Shown one piece after another: positions 23,815 through 34,924 of a DNA stretch of 64,000 bases (its first letter is position 1; each line of letters opens with the position of its first letter). The position numbers were made by a program, and so were the translations under genes. This stretch comes from Adiantum capillus-veneris (Eukaryota > Streptophyta > Polypodiopsida > Polypodiales > Pteridaceae): positions 35,054,896-35,118,895 of the forward strand of contig CM043960.1 in the NCBI GenBank assembly GCA_014529385.2. The letters are read 5' to 3'. Under the pieces are notes generated by a model. It was not told the origin of the DNA and searched no databases. It saw only the letters and a list, made by a program, of their open reading frames with translations.

Positions 23815-23918
23815 GTACTGAACCGTATTGTACGGATGTACGGTATGAAACCTATCCGTATGTACTGAACCGTATTGTACGGATGTACGGTATGGATAGA
23901 ATCCGTACGTATGTACGG
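23815..23918 (+). repeat. 47-bp tandem repeat with CCGTA/TACGG hairpins
   Basis: Two units start at 23,815 and 23,862, sharing 33 identical bases. Each contains the hairpin CCGTA-TTG-TACGG (23,823-23,835 and 23,870-23,882). A third, CCGTAC-GTAT-GTACGG, lies at 23,903-23,918. Confidence 0.8.
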
Positions 23919-23919
23919 A

Positions 23920-24081
23920 GTCAACCTTGCCGGAAAACGGCTCAAGTATCTCGTGCCAAATCAAGTACTAACCTTTATAGAGCAAGGAAGGTGTTTCTAC
24001 TGTGGTGAGAAAGGACACATGAAGACCCAATGTCCTGTTCAGCAGCATTGGCAGGAACAAGCATCTTCGAAGAAGGAATGA
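23920..24081 (+). pseudogene. Gag zinc-knuckle fragment
   Basis: The open frame reads NQVLTFIEQGRCFYCGEKGH and then MKTQCPVQQHW. The intact CCHC knuckle CFYCGEKGHMKTQC lies at 23,992-24,033, and the frame stops at 24,081. With the LTR and primer-binding site just upstream, this is a severely shortened Ty3 element. No protease or polymerase follows. Confidence 0.65.
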
Positions 24082-24415
24082 TCGAAGAAGGAACCTATTA
24101 TGAGCGTGTCTCTAGCTAGAATAGGGCGAGAGGAGGCGCTCACAATATAGAAGAGCTTGGAACTTGATTATAAACTTAATCTTGATTGGAAGACTTAATG
24201 CTTGATTAGCAGAACTTATACAAGACTTGATATTTGATTAAGGAAACTTGATACAAGACTTGTATTACAAGATTGAAGTACAATTCAAGACTTGATAACA
24301 AGAATAAGACTCGAATACAAGACAAGAACTGGAAGAGGACTTACCTTGTAGGAGCCTCACAATTGGTGTCGAGAAGACTGAGGGTCTTGTAGCCCAAGAC
24401 CTCTATTTATATTAG

Positions 24416-24529
24416 AGCTTAAGGAGGTTAAGAACCTTCTAGGTTCTTCCTCAAGCTTAAGGAGGTTAAGAACCTTCTAGGTTCTTCCTCAAGCTTAAGG
24501 AGGTTAAGAATCTTTTAGGTTCTCATAAG
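24416..24529 (+). repeat. 38-bp tandem repeat, three units
   Basis: Units start at 24,416, 24,454 and 24,492. The first two are identical and the third is diverged at its end. Each unit contains an imperfect inverted pair, gttaagaacc and ggttctt. The preceding 24,082-24,415 is AT-rich with repeated acaagactt motifs and no gene. Confidence 0.85.
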
Positions 24530-24547
24530 CTTTTGCATGTGTGAAAT

Positions 24548-25490
24548 TTACACTATAGCGAGGTCGCCGCCATCCCAGTTTTTTAAAGAGTTGCTTTCTT
24601 CTTTAAGAAGTCTCGAGTATCTCCTAGGGAAATGAAAAATGAGTGCTCTTTCCTTAGAACTTCCTTCCCCACCATTTCCTTCCTTCCCCACTCTCCATGC
24701 ATATGTGTGTGTTTCTTCAGAAATGCCCATGCGTTTCAAGAGTTCTTTCACATTTCAAATGTCCTTAAGGTTTGTAACATGCAAGTGAAGGCTCTAGTCT
24801 TCCTCTACTGCTCTTCCTCAATGGTCATATTGAAAATGGTGGTTGTCGGTGTAGCTTCAGCCATCTTGGCTTTTCCCTTCTTTGCAACCTCAATCCACTC
24901 TTCAGCTTGAGCAACCTTCTTTTGCGTTTTGGTGAGGACATACACCCATGAAGAGGTTGTCCTTGACTTCTGCTCTTCCTCTTCTTGGAGAGTTTTCACG
25001 TATTCTTTGATCTTCTCGAGCTCCTCAATCACCGAGGGCTGAATTTCTCCCTTGTTTCCAGGAATACTTTAACAAGATGCAAGTTCTTCCTTAAGTTCTT
25101 CAATCAATGTATCTTTTGCACTTCTGCGTTTTTCCTTATTTGATTTCCACGACAGCAGCAATAGCATCATCTAACCTTTTTTGCATCACAGCTTCCATTA
25201 CCCGCACCTCTGCCCTCACAATAGCTCGCATCTCCCCTTTCATACTTACCGAGCATCTCTTTGTCCAACTCTTTCCTCATATGTGCATACATAGCATTTC
25301 TATAATTCTCCACAGTTGCATACATCTCTTTCTCAATGTCTCCCTCATAAGGTTCAACTCCTTCTTAATCATCACCTGTATCTTCTCAAATATCAGGTCA
25401 TCCTTTACCCTGGATACTTTCCCTGCTCTAAGAGAACCGGGTGACAATGTGCTATCCCGACTTTTCCTTTGGCGGGGTTTGATATGCATC
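24548..25490 (-). pseudogene. LINE ORF1 relic (coiled coil)
   Basis: Minus-strand frames at 25,032-24,805 read IEELEKIKEYVKTLQEEEEQ, SSWVYVLTKTQKKVAQAEEW and IEVAKKGK, matching ORF1 of the LINE at 61.8-62.7 kb (VVEEIKVIKEQVRMIKEEKK, SSWMDVITKTQKKADEAEKW, IEVAKKGK). The frame at 24,751-24,548 continues with THTYAWRVGKEGN and KERALIFHFPRR, matching the RRM-like part. A more N-terminal helical segment lies at 25,489-25,277. No ORF2 is attached. It is antisense in the host intron. Confidence 0.75.
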
Positions 25491-25721
25491 TGGATCTCCG
25501 ATATTGTCTGGTTGGTCCATCATCTGTGTGTGTCACATTACTACAGGTCCAGGTGCTGAAACTATCGCACACGAGACTTGCTGCTGTTGCTGCCCTGCGC
25601 CTGCGTGGCCAGCTCTACCTGCGAACCCTATTGTACCTGCACGCCCCACTTCACTCGTCAACTTTACTGCACCTGCGTGCCCAGCTGCACTTGCACACCG
25701 TCACCTTTGTGATCTGCAGCA

Positions 25722-25811
25722 CCTGATGCAGCTGCTGACACACTTGCAGAACCTAACGCAGCTGCTAACGCACGTGCAGCACCTGATGAATCTGCTGACG
25801 CTCCTGTACCC
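25722..25811 (+). repeat. 30-bp tandem repeat, three units
   Basis: Units at 25,722, 25,752 and 25,782 follow the pattern ctgatgcagctgctgacac, each 30 bp and therefore frame-preserving. They lie in a longer CTGCACCTG-rich block (25,570-25,820). Confidence 0.7.
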
Positions 25812-25902
25812 ACCATTGAAACCCTGTGCACCCTTCGCTGCTTCACCTTCGCTGTCGCCCCTTGCACCTATCATGTATCCTTTTTTTCTTCTAGTAATGC
25901 AA

Positions 25903-25914
25903 TGGTATCAGAGT
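25903..25914 (+). promoter_or_regulatory. Isolated primer-binding-site-like sequence (tRNA-iMet type)
   Basis: The sequence TGGTATCAGAGT two bases after a TGCA end is the typical start of an LTR element's internal region primed by initiator tRNA-Met. No LTR or coding region can be followed with confidence on either side, so it may be the scar of an old element. Confidence 0.35.
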
Positions 25915-26475
25915 AGGTGTTAGACAGGGAGGCTGCCTTCTTTTTTGCCAGCTCGATTGAGGATGCAGATGGCATGAATTGTATTTCAGTCTTGGGCCTT
26001 TCACTTGTTTTTCTTGGGACTCAGGACTTGGAGAGATTCTATCCACTTACCTCTTGGGGAGTGAAAGAGGCTACAGAAGCCTTGGGGATATCAGAGTGTA
26101 TTTTGACCTCTTGGCTGCAGGATTACTTAGGTTCCAAGCTGCTGTTACTCAATCCCTTGATTGTGTCAAGAGATCCAGTATAGAGAGATGTGGTTTTGTG
26201 ATTGTGATATTGTGTTATTTAGTAGGCTGGTGAGGTGTTCCACCTGGGAGTTTAAGTTGGACACTTATTTGTTGCAATGCTTGGGCCAAAAAAGAGTCTT
26301 GGCAGCAATTTCAAGCCCGGATTCTTCCCATTCTTATTTTGTTGCATGTTCAGTGTTGTAACCTCATACTTGTGTAATTATTTGCTGGAGTTTTCCCCTC
26401 CAGTTTATGTGTATCAAGGAAGATGGTGAGGAGTTTCAGAGTTTTAATCACTTACTTTTGCTGGTGGTGGTTCAG

Positions 26476-29053
26476 ATGGCCAAGGATGCATTGCTATCAT
26501 GGTGGGACAGCATGGCCTGGAAAAGGCGAGCATTGCAGTTGGAACGCTTGCTTGCCTCTAGACGCCAGCACACTCTCTTGGTCATTGCTTTTCATTGTTG
26601 GATGCATTCAACCTTTGAAAATCTCTTGATTACAAATGCAAAAGTTCAAAATGATCTCATGGAGGCAAAGGTAAAGTTTCTTTCTTGAAGAGTTACCGGA
26701 AAATTGTGCTTTCTTTCTTCATTGTGCTCTAGTTAGAACTTTTTTTCCTTGTTTAGAACTGAGATTTTAACTTTGCATAGGCACTGTTTGAGGAACAGAA
26801 GCATCAAACAACTGCAGTAGATGTTGAAAACCTACAACTTATTGACCGACTGCATACAATGTCTTCTGAGATTGCCTATCTCAAGATGACAATAGCTGAG
26901 AAGGAAAAGCAAGAGGATGAGCTGCATCGTGCTTTAGAAGATGGAGCGTTTATAGAGAGTTCAATGAGAGGCGAACTTGAACAACAGCACATTCGCATTG
27001 AAGAGCTTGAACTGAACATCTTAAGTCTACAGGTTAATGCTCAGCTAAAACACTTAAAAAACATCATTGTAATTAAGAAAGTGAATCATTCATATATTGG
27101 AATAGATTAAACATGACATAAAAAACTGGAGCATGAAAGTGGAATTCACTAACTTTCTGGGGTGCTAGTGCTCGTAGAGTACTCTTAAGTATTGCATGAA
27201 ATGAACTGGCATAATAAATGAAAATAGAGCGCACTGCGAAGCTAGGGCCACATTATGTAGCTGTGGGTTATTGCAACAGCATTAAGGGCTATCAAAGTGG
27301 ATAAGGCAAGGATGTTAAGTAGCAACGGAGTAAGCAATACGGCTACCATTACAACCATCAAGGAGAGCAGCGAAAATTTCCTCTCATTAAGAGCATCTTC
27401 CCCAACATCTTTCACTCGGAAGGTTACACTTGTAGAATTTATCGACACCAGTAAAGCTTCACATCACATTGTTAATCCAAATAACCACTTATCACAAATC
27501 ATAGCTGACAATGCTTTCTTTCGATCTTTCACTCTTGAGAAAGTGAAAATTTTTAATGTAGATCCACCATCCTTGAAGTCCTTGGGCTGAACCTTAGCTA
27601 AATTATGCCATAAGGTGTCAAAAGATCAGGTTCTAGTACATTTGGCAACCACTTAATCGTTCCTTTAAGAGTCCAGAAGATGTGAACCCTTTCAGTAGTC
27701 TTCTTTCGTTTATACAGACACTCTTACCGAAGACAAGTACCTATTGGCTTTCCTGGAATTCTAGCTTAAGCTTCATGTTTGAAATGTGAAAGATTTGCTT
27801 CTGTATTTACGCCTATCATTTTCATTGTCGTAGATGTTTTGTACTTTTGCATCAAACCTTCACGTTTAGAGATTAATTAACTTTATTGAGTGTCCTGAAA
27901 TACTCGTTAGGTTTCATGTTCAAATACTATAGACTATTACTATTTCTCCATATAAGCTTGTCATGTTTCAATTTCAAACGTTGTGATTCACTTCTGTATT
28001 GAAACTGTCATCCTTAGAGGGGAATATGGTAATGCAGAAAAAACTCCAATCAAAAAATGCTGAAGATACTGCTGAAGAGGTGCACCATACACTTGAGATT
28101 CAAAATATGGAGCAAGCAGTAAATGAATTGCAAATTCAACTTGCAGAAAAGACATCTCAGCTTAAGTCATATGAAAAGGTGAGGATGGTACTACCATAGA
28201 ATTTGCTGTCTGTATTTATGTAGGTTAATTTTTGTATATGAAAAAATGAGGATGGTACTACCATAGAACTTGCTGTCTGTAATCTGTATTTGATGTAGGT
28301 TAATTTTTGCACATCAAAATTTTGCAGGCTCTGAAGGAGACTGCAGAAAAACTTGAGGGTGCCTCTGATGAGTCCCAAGAAAAATTGAGCAGTGCTTTCA
28401 AGATAGCGAGCTCATTAAGAAAATTACTCGAAGATCGTGAGAATCAGTATGCCAATTTGGAAGGAAGCTGCAGGGTGTGTACTTGTTTAATTCATATCCT
28501 TATCTCTAATCAATTGTTGTTCAGCCAACCATTGCCCAGAAAATGGGAAAATGATTTGTACAGCCACAACATGTGCATATTGTTCAATAAACATGCGTGG
28601 TTTCACTGTCTGTCAAATTATTTTGTTAATCTACCTTCTCTGAGGAACAGTAGAAAAAATGTTTTTTTGGGCCAATCATGTTATTCATGAGATAGTTTTG
28701 TCAAACTTTTGGTGGCTGTTATGCAGAGAAAGGAACTGGAGCTGGAGGAGCTTCAAAGAAAGCTTGCTGCTGCCAACAATTCGTTTAGTGAAACTGTGGA
28801 GGCTCGCGATGCTCGTATTCAGGAGCTTGAGAGCATGCTTACTCAAAAGCACAATGAAGTAAAAATCTTCTGCTCCTGCCCTGTTTGTAATTGTCTTCTG
28901 AAACGCAAACTCAGTTGAGCTCAAATCCAAACTTTTGGAACACAGATACATGAGACTCAACAAGAAATGCAAGATCTTCAATTAGCTCTTGATGCAAAGG
29001 ACAACCTTGTGAAAAAATTGGAGTATGAGATTAAATTGAAAGCAGGCAAGTGA
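26476..29053 (+). CDS. Host gene, six further exons (W-repeat then coiled coil)
   Basis: Exons with GT-AG borders: 26,476-26,670, 26,781-27,032, 28,038-28,178, 28,328-28,474, 28,727-28,858 and 28,946-29,053. Each has a length divisible by three and all introns are phase 0. The total is 975 nt, or 324 residues plus a stop. The first exon reads ALLSWWDSMAWKRRALQLER and LLVIAFHCWMHSTF, with regularly spaced tryptophans like Sfi1-type repeats. The remaining exons are heptad-rich coiled coil (IAYLKMTIAEKEKQEDELHR; ELEELQRKLAAANNSFSETV; MQDLQLALDAKDNLVKKLEY). The last frame reaches TGA at 29,051-29,053, but CAG|gcaagt or AA|gtgagg could be donors to further exons. An ATG at 26,476 could alternatively be a start codon. 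The product is possibly a cytoskeletal or centrin-binding scaffold; this is inference. Confidence 0.65.
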
Positions 29054-29239
29054 GGTTTACTGTTTGTTTTTCCTGGACTATAAGCCTAGTCATGATCTTT
29101 CTGCCATTGTGTATCCAACCATTCATATATGCATTGCCATGTCCTTTAGCAGGATCTTATGTTTGCGAAGTATGTAACTTTTGAAAAGTATGGACATTAT
29201 GAAATTGTTTATCCTTCTTTGACCCCTCTGTGCAAGTAG

Positions 29240-30543
29240 GCTGGTGCTGCTCCAGGCCTCTCCGCAGCTGCTCCTAGGAGCGGAGCAGATTCACAGTGGC
29301 ATTCTAGCTCTAAGCCGTTGAAGCAAAAACTCCTTCCAGGGCTCCTCCCCTGGAAGCAATCCTCTGACAACAAACTTCCCAAGAAGGGCTTTGCTCTGTT
29401 GTGTTGGGTCTATGATCCCCAACCCCCCCTAAGAACAAGGTAAAGTGATGACCTGCCAGGCCACTTTGGCCCGCGCTATCTGAGTGTCGCGTCCTGACCA
29501 AAGGAAATTCCTGATCAGCCTCTCTACCTAGCTGATACAGGAACTCGAAAAGATCCAACAAGATGTAATGTACCACATAGTAGCCAACAACACCTGGGAG
29601 GCCACTACAACTCTGCCTGCCAGAGAAAGTCGTGCTGACTCCAATGTAACAGCTTCCTCATGATGGACAGGAGGAGGGGAGCAATCTGCTGCTCAGGAAA
29701 CAAGTCCAAGCCAACCTGACAGCCCAAGTATCGAACTGAAGTCCTGGGGGGATCCATCTGAAACCCCCACCTGGCAGCCAATCAAGCGTAGGAGCACTGC
29801 CAACCGAGAAAGCCATTGTCTTTCTCCAATTGATCAGTGCGCCTGATGCACAACAAAAAGTCTCAACCGCATGCTCACACCTGTGTAGGTTGGCCTCCTG
29901 GCCCTTCAAGTACAGAGCTGAGTCATCTGCAAACTCAGCATCCAATAGCTCGTCGCCCCGAATAGGGAGCGCTAAGCCACGTAAACCAACCCGCGATGAA
30001 ACCAAAAATGTGCTCATCGCCTCAGCATAGAACAGAAAGAGAAAGGAGGCAAGACGGCAATCTTGCCAGGCCGAATGTGTGAGCATGAAACGATCTCCTC
30101 TACCACCTGCCAAAAGCACCTGACTGCGTGCACGTCTGTAAAGAGCTGACACACCTCTGAGAAGCCCATCCTACGTAGAGTGCCCTCCAAAAAGTCCCAG
30201 TCAACTCTATCGTAGGCCTTCTCAAAATCGAGAAGAAGAATCACCAGATCCTCAGCGCGGTCCCATGTATATTGCTCTCTAGAAGTGACTGAATCCTCAA
30301 ACTCAGAGCCTTGGCAAGAATTTTGTAGGCTGAGTTGAGGATGGTGATGGGCTACCACTGCCGAATCTCATCCAAGGAGCCACCCTCCTTGGGAATGAGG
30401 TATATCAAGCCCTCACTCATGCTGCCAGGCATCTCTCCTGTGTGTAGGATGTACTGAAAAGCGTTGCAGAGATCTGAGCCAAGCAAGTCCCAGTACTCTA
30501 AGAAAGAACTGGGAGTCAAACCAGCCTCACCTGGACAGCTACC
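29240..30543 (-). pseudogene. L1-like LINE, reverse transcriptase and 3' part
   Basis: Reading leftwards from the solo LTR, the frame at 30,290-30,180 gives LLLDFEKAYDRVDWDFLEGTL, the RT core with its first catalytic Asp. The frame at 30,152-29,658 gives RGDELLDAEFADDSALYL, the FADD catalytic box. The frame at 29,440-29,310 gives QSPSWEVCCQRIASRGGALEG-like sequence that corresponds to the GKFVVRGLLPGEEPW-type segment after RT in plant L1 elements. Several frame changes and stops make it non-functional. The 3' end lies near 29,240; no poly-A or (GA)n tail is evident, so it is a different family from the LINEs at 37-64 kb. Confidence 0.75.
30539..30543 (+). repeat. TSD CTACC, left
   Basis: Five-base target-site duplication of the solo LTR, repeated at 31,130-31,134. 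Confidence 0.8.
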
Positions 30544-31129
30544 TATAGTGAGGAAAAGGTGTCGTGCTCTCTAGAGTGGGCGCTCCTCAGTGCAATATGC
30601 ATGAAACCTCACTCCAACAGAAGAAACATCACAGAGGAACATGACTCACACACAGAAGCGAAATATGACTCAAAACACAACTGCAGACTCGACTCAATGG
30701 AACTCGACAAGCTCAAAGAACCATTCAACTCTGGCTGGCAGCACACAGCTCCAAGCTCAGGACTCGAGGTACAATGGGGGTGTCGAGGCTCCAATGTGCA
30801 GGGAGAGTGCCAGTGGCGTGAGAACTCTAGACCCAGGACTCGAGACTAGACGCTAAACCATACCGAAGTGGATAATGATGCGTACCCACGACTAGAACCA
30901 ACCACTCATATGTATCTGCTAAGAGCCACCAACAGCTGACAGATATCCCAATCCAGCTAAGCCTATCTTCTAACTGAGGTGGTGGTGATCTGGCCACGGT
31001 GTCCAGTGGACGACCATCCGTAATACTTGCCATGTGTCACTGCCCAGGCGAGAGTCCACTCAGTGTGAACTCAAGCCCAACTGCAACTAATTGCTATTCC
31101 CATGCCAGTGACACTGTAGCCTTGCTACA
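30544..31129 (-). mobile_element. Solo LTR (0.58-kb family, copy C) inside the L1-like LINE
   Basis: On the minus strand the LTR begins TGTAGCAAGGCTACAGTG and ends CCTCACTATA, matching copies at 1,148 and 23,075. It is bounded by CTACC on both sides and has no internal sequence. LINE coding sequence continues on both sides, so the insertion is younger than the LINE. Confidence 0.85.
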
Positions 31130-31134
31130 CTACC
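31130..31134 (+). repeat. TSD CTACC, right
   Basis: Right copy of the target-site duplication of solo LTR copy C. Confidence 0.8.
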
Positions 31135-33510
31135 ACGAGGAAGTGCTCTAAGGGCCGCGTGGAGCTCCTCTAGCTGAAGAGGCATCTCAAGCCTCTGGCG
31201 CATCTCCTCCGTCACAAGACAAGGCATCTATGCCCAAACCTGCTCTTGCATGCATCTTGACGCTCTGACTAAGGCTCTGCTGACAACAGGTCACGGTAAA
31301 AGTAAGTAGCAACTACCCGCATGTCCTTTGGCTCTGAAGAAACTGACTGTCAGGCCTCCTCAACTGGCTGACACTGGCGTGCGCATGTCGGGGTCCCATT
31401 GTCTCAAAGAAAGTCCCTCACTCTGTCACCCACCTAGGTCCACTGAGATGCCTGTCGATGGAAAGCAAACTCATGGCGCCTCTCCTCTGTGCTGGCAAAC
31501 TCTTGGCGAGCCTGCTGCAACTACTCCTGCATCCTCTACAAGGAAGCAACGCCCTGTCAGAGACGCTGCTCCTCTCTCTCTCTTGCTGCAGCCAGACGGG
31601 CCGTAGAGTCTAGACCCATGAAGAAAGAGCCGACTAAGCTGAGCAAGTCCAAAGGCCACTCTGTCAACAGGAGAATCCTGCATGTTTAAGCCCTCTGTCC
31701 AAAGAGCCATCACTCGCTCTCTGAGCACAGAGTCCAGCAAGACCCTCTCAGGGATGCGTAGCATCATGCTCCCCCTCCTCTGTCTATGTGTCACTGTGAG
31801 AACCACTAGTGCATGTTCCAAAAAAGATGTCCCAGCCAGAATGCAAATTGTTCCACCAAGTCACAGAAGTGGTCAATAGTATAGAAGCGATCTATCCGAG
31901 ATAGATTCACTCCTCCCACTGTGCGGTCCGAACGAGAGAAGGCCAGGCTGTCTAGGGGCCTCACAAAGCCAGAGTGATGCCACACATCTGAAACCCGCAA
32001 AGTCATACATAGCCTCTCCCAAGCTGCCAACTCAACTCCATGCACAGTAGTATGGCTACCTCCAATCCTGTCAGAGGGGTCCTCCAACCTGTTGAAGTCA
32101 CCCCCAATGCACCATTGCTCTGCCTGCCGCAGAGACTCTACAATGTGAGACCAAAACTCTGCACGTGCACTCGCCACATTGGACGCATAGATGTTCAGGA
32201 AGCCCAAGAGGCAACCCTGAACCTGCATGGTAATCCACTGAGCCCTGCCAAGCACAATAATATCTAAGTCCACAATGGCCTGTTGCCAAGAGTCCGCAAT
32301 AGTCATACATACCCCTCCCTGGATGCCACCAGGTCCAAATGCAACTGACCAGAATGTCTCATACCACCCACGCAAAAGCTGACCACATCGTCTAATGTAG
32401 CTCTCACACAGATGATGCTCTTGTAGCATAAGAAGTCAATCTCTCCTCCCACAAGGCATCACTGAAGCTCCTGACATAGTTGGCCCCTCTGGCGCTGATA
32501 CTAGGGCCCACCTAATCAATGCACATTCCATGAGACGATCCTTATGGAGAGCGAGAGAGAACTGATGCTGCAGCAGCAGCTAACTGTGCTATCTTCGAGG
32601 CTGGCGTGGATGGGGAATAATCCGCATCCGAGCGTCCCCGAGATAGGCGTGACTGCAAAGAGTGTCTAGCCCAAGCCCAAGAAGAATGAGCCGTGTGCAA
32701 GGCAACCTCCTCTGTCCAAGAGTCCTCATGTATGTGTACATAGCCTGTCGGGCTCTGCGTGTCAGCAAAGAAGTGAACCACAATGTGTCTACATCCTGCC
32801 GAGTCTGGAGGTGTCATTGAAAACTCGGCCAACGGCCGCAAAGTCTGAACCAAGTCTATAACCCCTAGGTCTCCCATGTGATGAGAGAACTCGAGGGCCT
32901 GTGCTTGCAGCCACTCCAACAGGAGTCCAAAGTTCGCTCAGGCTGGTCCTTGCCGCATAGGGGAAAAGAGAAGCCAACCGCTGAGTCCACAGCCTCTATC
33001 CCTCTAGCTGCAAGGAACAGGACATGAACTCTGAAGCAAGCTGCCTCAAAGTCTGGTGAGGAGTCGCCGAGAAACCGTGTAAAGTCGTAGGCAGAGAAAT
33101 CCCAACGACGACGAATGTAGAAGCTCGTCAGTCCACGAGGAACTGCTGCAAAGGGGGACGTCTGCACTAGAAGTGGGGTTCGCAAGAACGGTTGTCCCTC
33201 TCTCACCAAGTGACTTGTGGCAAAAGCGCTGCCAAGAGATCTCTTAGCAACCGAGGATGGTCCTGCCCCACCCCTTGGGTCGGCTGGGGGGGGGGGAGGA
33301 GCGGGAGGAGATATGGAAGCAGGGAGGCTAGCGGGAGAAGGAGGAGAGGGGGGGCGAGGAGCGGCAGAGGGAGGAGGGCGAGGTGGGGAGGCGGAGGGGG
33401 AGGGGCTGTTGGAGGTGAGGTTGAGGTGGAGGTAGCAGCAAGACCACTCCAAAGTGTGTACCTGCAAAATCTGGCCAACAGAATCTTCTTTACTCATTGC
33501 CAGAGACTTT
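31135..33510 (-). pseudogene. L1-like LINE, ORF1 and endonuclease part
   Basis: Reading leftwards, a decayed ORF1 begins at about 33,500. It has a long low-complexity Pro/Ser segment (33,440-33,290; plus strand GAGG repeats) and then a folded-looking segment YDFTRFLGDSSPDFEAACFR. An APE-type endonuclease starts at about 32,534 with IVSWNVH, a stop, then LGGP. It continues at 32,429-31,806 with NIYASNVASARAEFW, GGDFNRLEDPSDR and SRIDRFYTIDHF, the conserved GDFN and SRID motifs. Sequence between endonuclease and RT follows to 31,135, where the solo LTR interrupts. Stops and frameshifts are frequent. Confidence 0.75.
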
Positions 33511-33558
33511 ATATTTGATCTCACGAAGACTCAAAGTAGGCATGATGGCATCTAAACT

Positions 33559-33814
33559 ATTGTGGATAGATTCAACAAGCCGGCTCGCTTTGTTCCAATA
33601 AAGAAGACAATCCAAGCTGACCATATATCTAAGTTGGTCTTTGCACAGATTTTTAGATATCACCGGATGCAATTGGATAGAGACCCAGGGTGATCACTTT
33701 TGTTTTGGCAGGCATTGTGTGAAAATTTACGTACGACACTCAAGTTTTCTTGCCATTTCATACACAAAACATTGGTCGATTAAAGATTATCAATTCAGTT
33801 GTTATCTCTGATGA
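33559..33814 (+). pseudogene. Chromovirus integrase relic, left half
   Basis: The plus strand reads IVDRFNKPARFVPIKKTIQA, then QIFRYHRMQLDRDPG and a stop, then in another frame SLLFWQALCENLRTTLKFSC. This parallels the intact integrase CRFSKQAHFIPVRKKIKPDQ, NIFKYHGMPQSIISDRDPR and TSLFWRGLFENMGTTLKFSS. The second catalytic Asp region is retained but broken. The relic is cut by an insertion at 33,815 and resumes at 34,925. Confidence 0.8.
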
Positions 33815-33815
33815 T
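33788..33815 (+). repeat. 28-bp direct repeat, left copy
   Basis: Twenty-eight bases of integrase coding sequence (starting tatcaattcagttgtt) recur at 34,925-34,952 with one A/G difference. They flank a 1.1-kb insertion, so they look like a target duplication, but one far longer than the 5 bp made by LTR integrases. Confidence 0.85.
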
Positions 33816-34924
33816 GTCACGTGACACATCCCAACCCTATGTGTCCGTGGACAAGATACACCACAGTAGGGTTCAGTCAGTCCAGTCAGTTTAGATTAGT
33901 AGTGATCTGACACTTTTGTGAGTCTATTCGTAGACCGTGCATGCCCAGTCACTTAGCATAGATGCATATCCTCTGGTTGCACACAGCATGATCATCGAAA
34001 TTCCCATCAGAATCCATTAGCATCAGTTAGGGGAATTTTCCAGTGCATTTAGCCTATTTTCCTATTCATTGGTTATTTTCACTTATTATTTTTAAGTGAC
34101 TTTTCCAACAAAAGTAGGTAGGGCAATTTTGCTAAGTTAATATATAAGCAAACCAAAGTTCACACTTTCTGGCAGAAGAGGCAGCAGGAGCACCTTGCTC
34201 AATAGGCAACTTCTCAGCAAGACCAACCCCCTTATGACCCTGCGCCATCCTCCCACTCCCCTTAGCGTTTTCAATCCACAGCAAAACCTCAGCTTCATTA
34301 GCGTTTCCAGCCTTGGAATACCTGCAGATCCCAGCGTTTTCAAAAACCCAAAAAACGCAGAAAACCCTAAAAACGCAAAAAACCCTAAAAAAAACCAGCG
34401 TTTTTGGATCAGAAATTCAGCAGTCGAAACGCAGGTTTTCAGCCTTAGCAAAGGTAGCAGATCAGCCCAAAAAGGTTGCAGATGGTTCCCCATTTTCAGC
34501 CATAAGAACACAACCCAAAACAGTCATTTTCAGCCACCGAAACAGTCCCAGAAATTCAGCATCAAGAAGATCCCAGATTTCAGCCATCAAGTCGTCGTCA
34601 TCGGCATAGTCCCATTGCATCGGTCCATTGCATACGCATTGTACACCTTTGTGCAATCAAAGTAGACCACTCTCGCCGACGAGAATGGGGCCTTCGGAGG
34701 AGGGTTTTACAACCTCTCGGGTGTCGTATCTCTTCTCTCTCCTTCTCTTTGTCTCATTCACTGGCGCGCACAATATCCACTCACTTTGTTCGTGATCATA
34801 GCACTCTCCATAAGACGGAAAGCTCTCTCTTTCCCTAAGAACTAAAAGGAACCTTGAGCAATAAAGATCACTAATCTTGAAAAAATACAACATTCATTGT
34901 GCTGCACCTAACATTGGTATCAGA
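33815..34924 (+). mobile_element. Single LTR plus primer-binding site inserted in the integrase relic
   Basis: The insert starts TGTCACGTGACAC. It contains a TATA-like tatataag (34,140-34,147), tandem aaccctaaa/aacgc motifs (34,345-34,400) and an AATAAA signal (34,859-34,864), and reaches a CA end at 34,913. It then holds one T and TGGTATCAGA (34,915-34,924), the first ten bases of a tRNA-iMet primer-binding site. Beyond that the host integrase sequence resumes. The element is therefore one LTR plus its primer-binding site, with no coding part. The 156-residue frame at 34,195-34,665 is not counted as a gene. Confidence 0.65.

Larger units (their letters stand above)
11079..26475 (+). other. 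Giant host-gene intron (15.4 kb) full of transposons
   Basis: The segment begins gtaacc after exon b and ends ttcag before the exon at 26,476. Both flanking exons are phase 0 and encode similar W-repeat sequence, so I infer a single intron of 15,397 bp. Unrecognised small exons inside cannot be excluded. It contains a chromovirus integrase relic, an antisense LINE fragment, a large Ty3 gag-pol pseudogene with repeats and an extra ORF, a 576-bp LTR and an antisense LINE ORF1 relic. The stretches 11,079-12,558 and 12,801-13,330 show no recognisable gene. Confidence 0.5.

Noticed and set aside
33192-33524. Pro-rich or Gly/Glu-rich frames on both strands
   Set aside because: Produced by a GGAGG-rich low-complexity block in the decayed ORF1 of the L1-like LINE.
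34195-34665. 156-residue plus-strand frame with repeated NPKNA-type residues
   Set aside because: Falls inside the LTR inserted at 33,815-34,924; its repetitiveness comes from tandem aacgc/aaccctaaa motifs.
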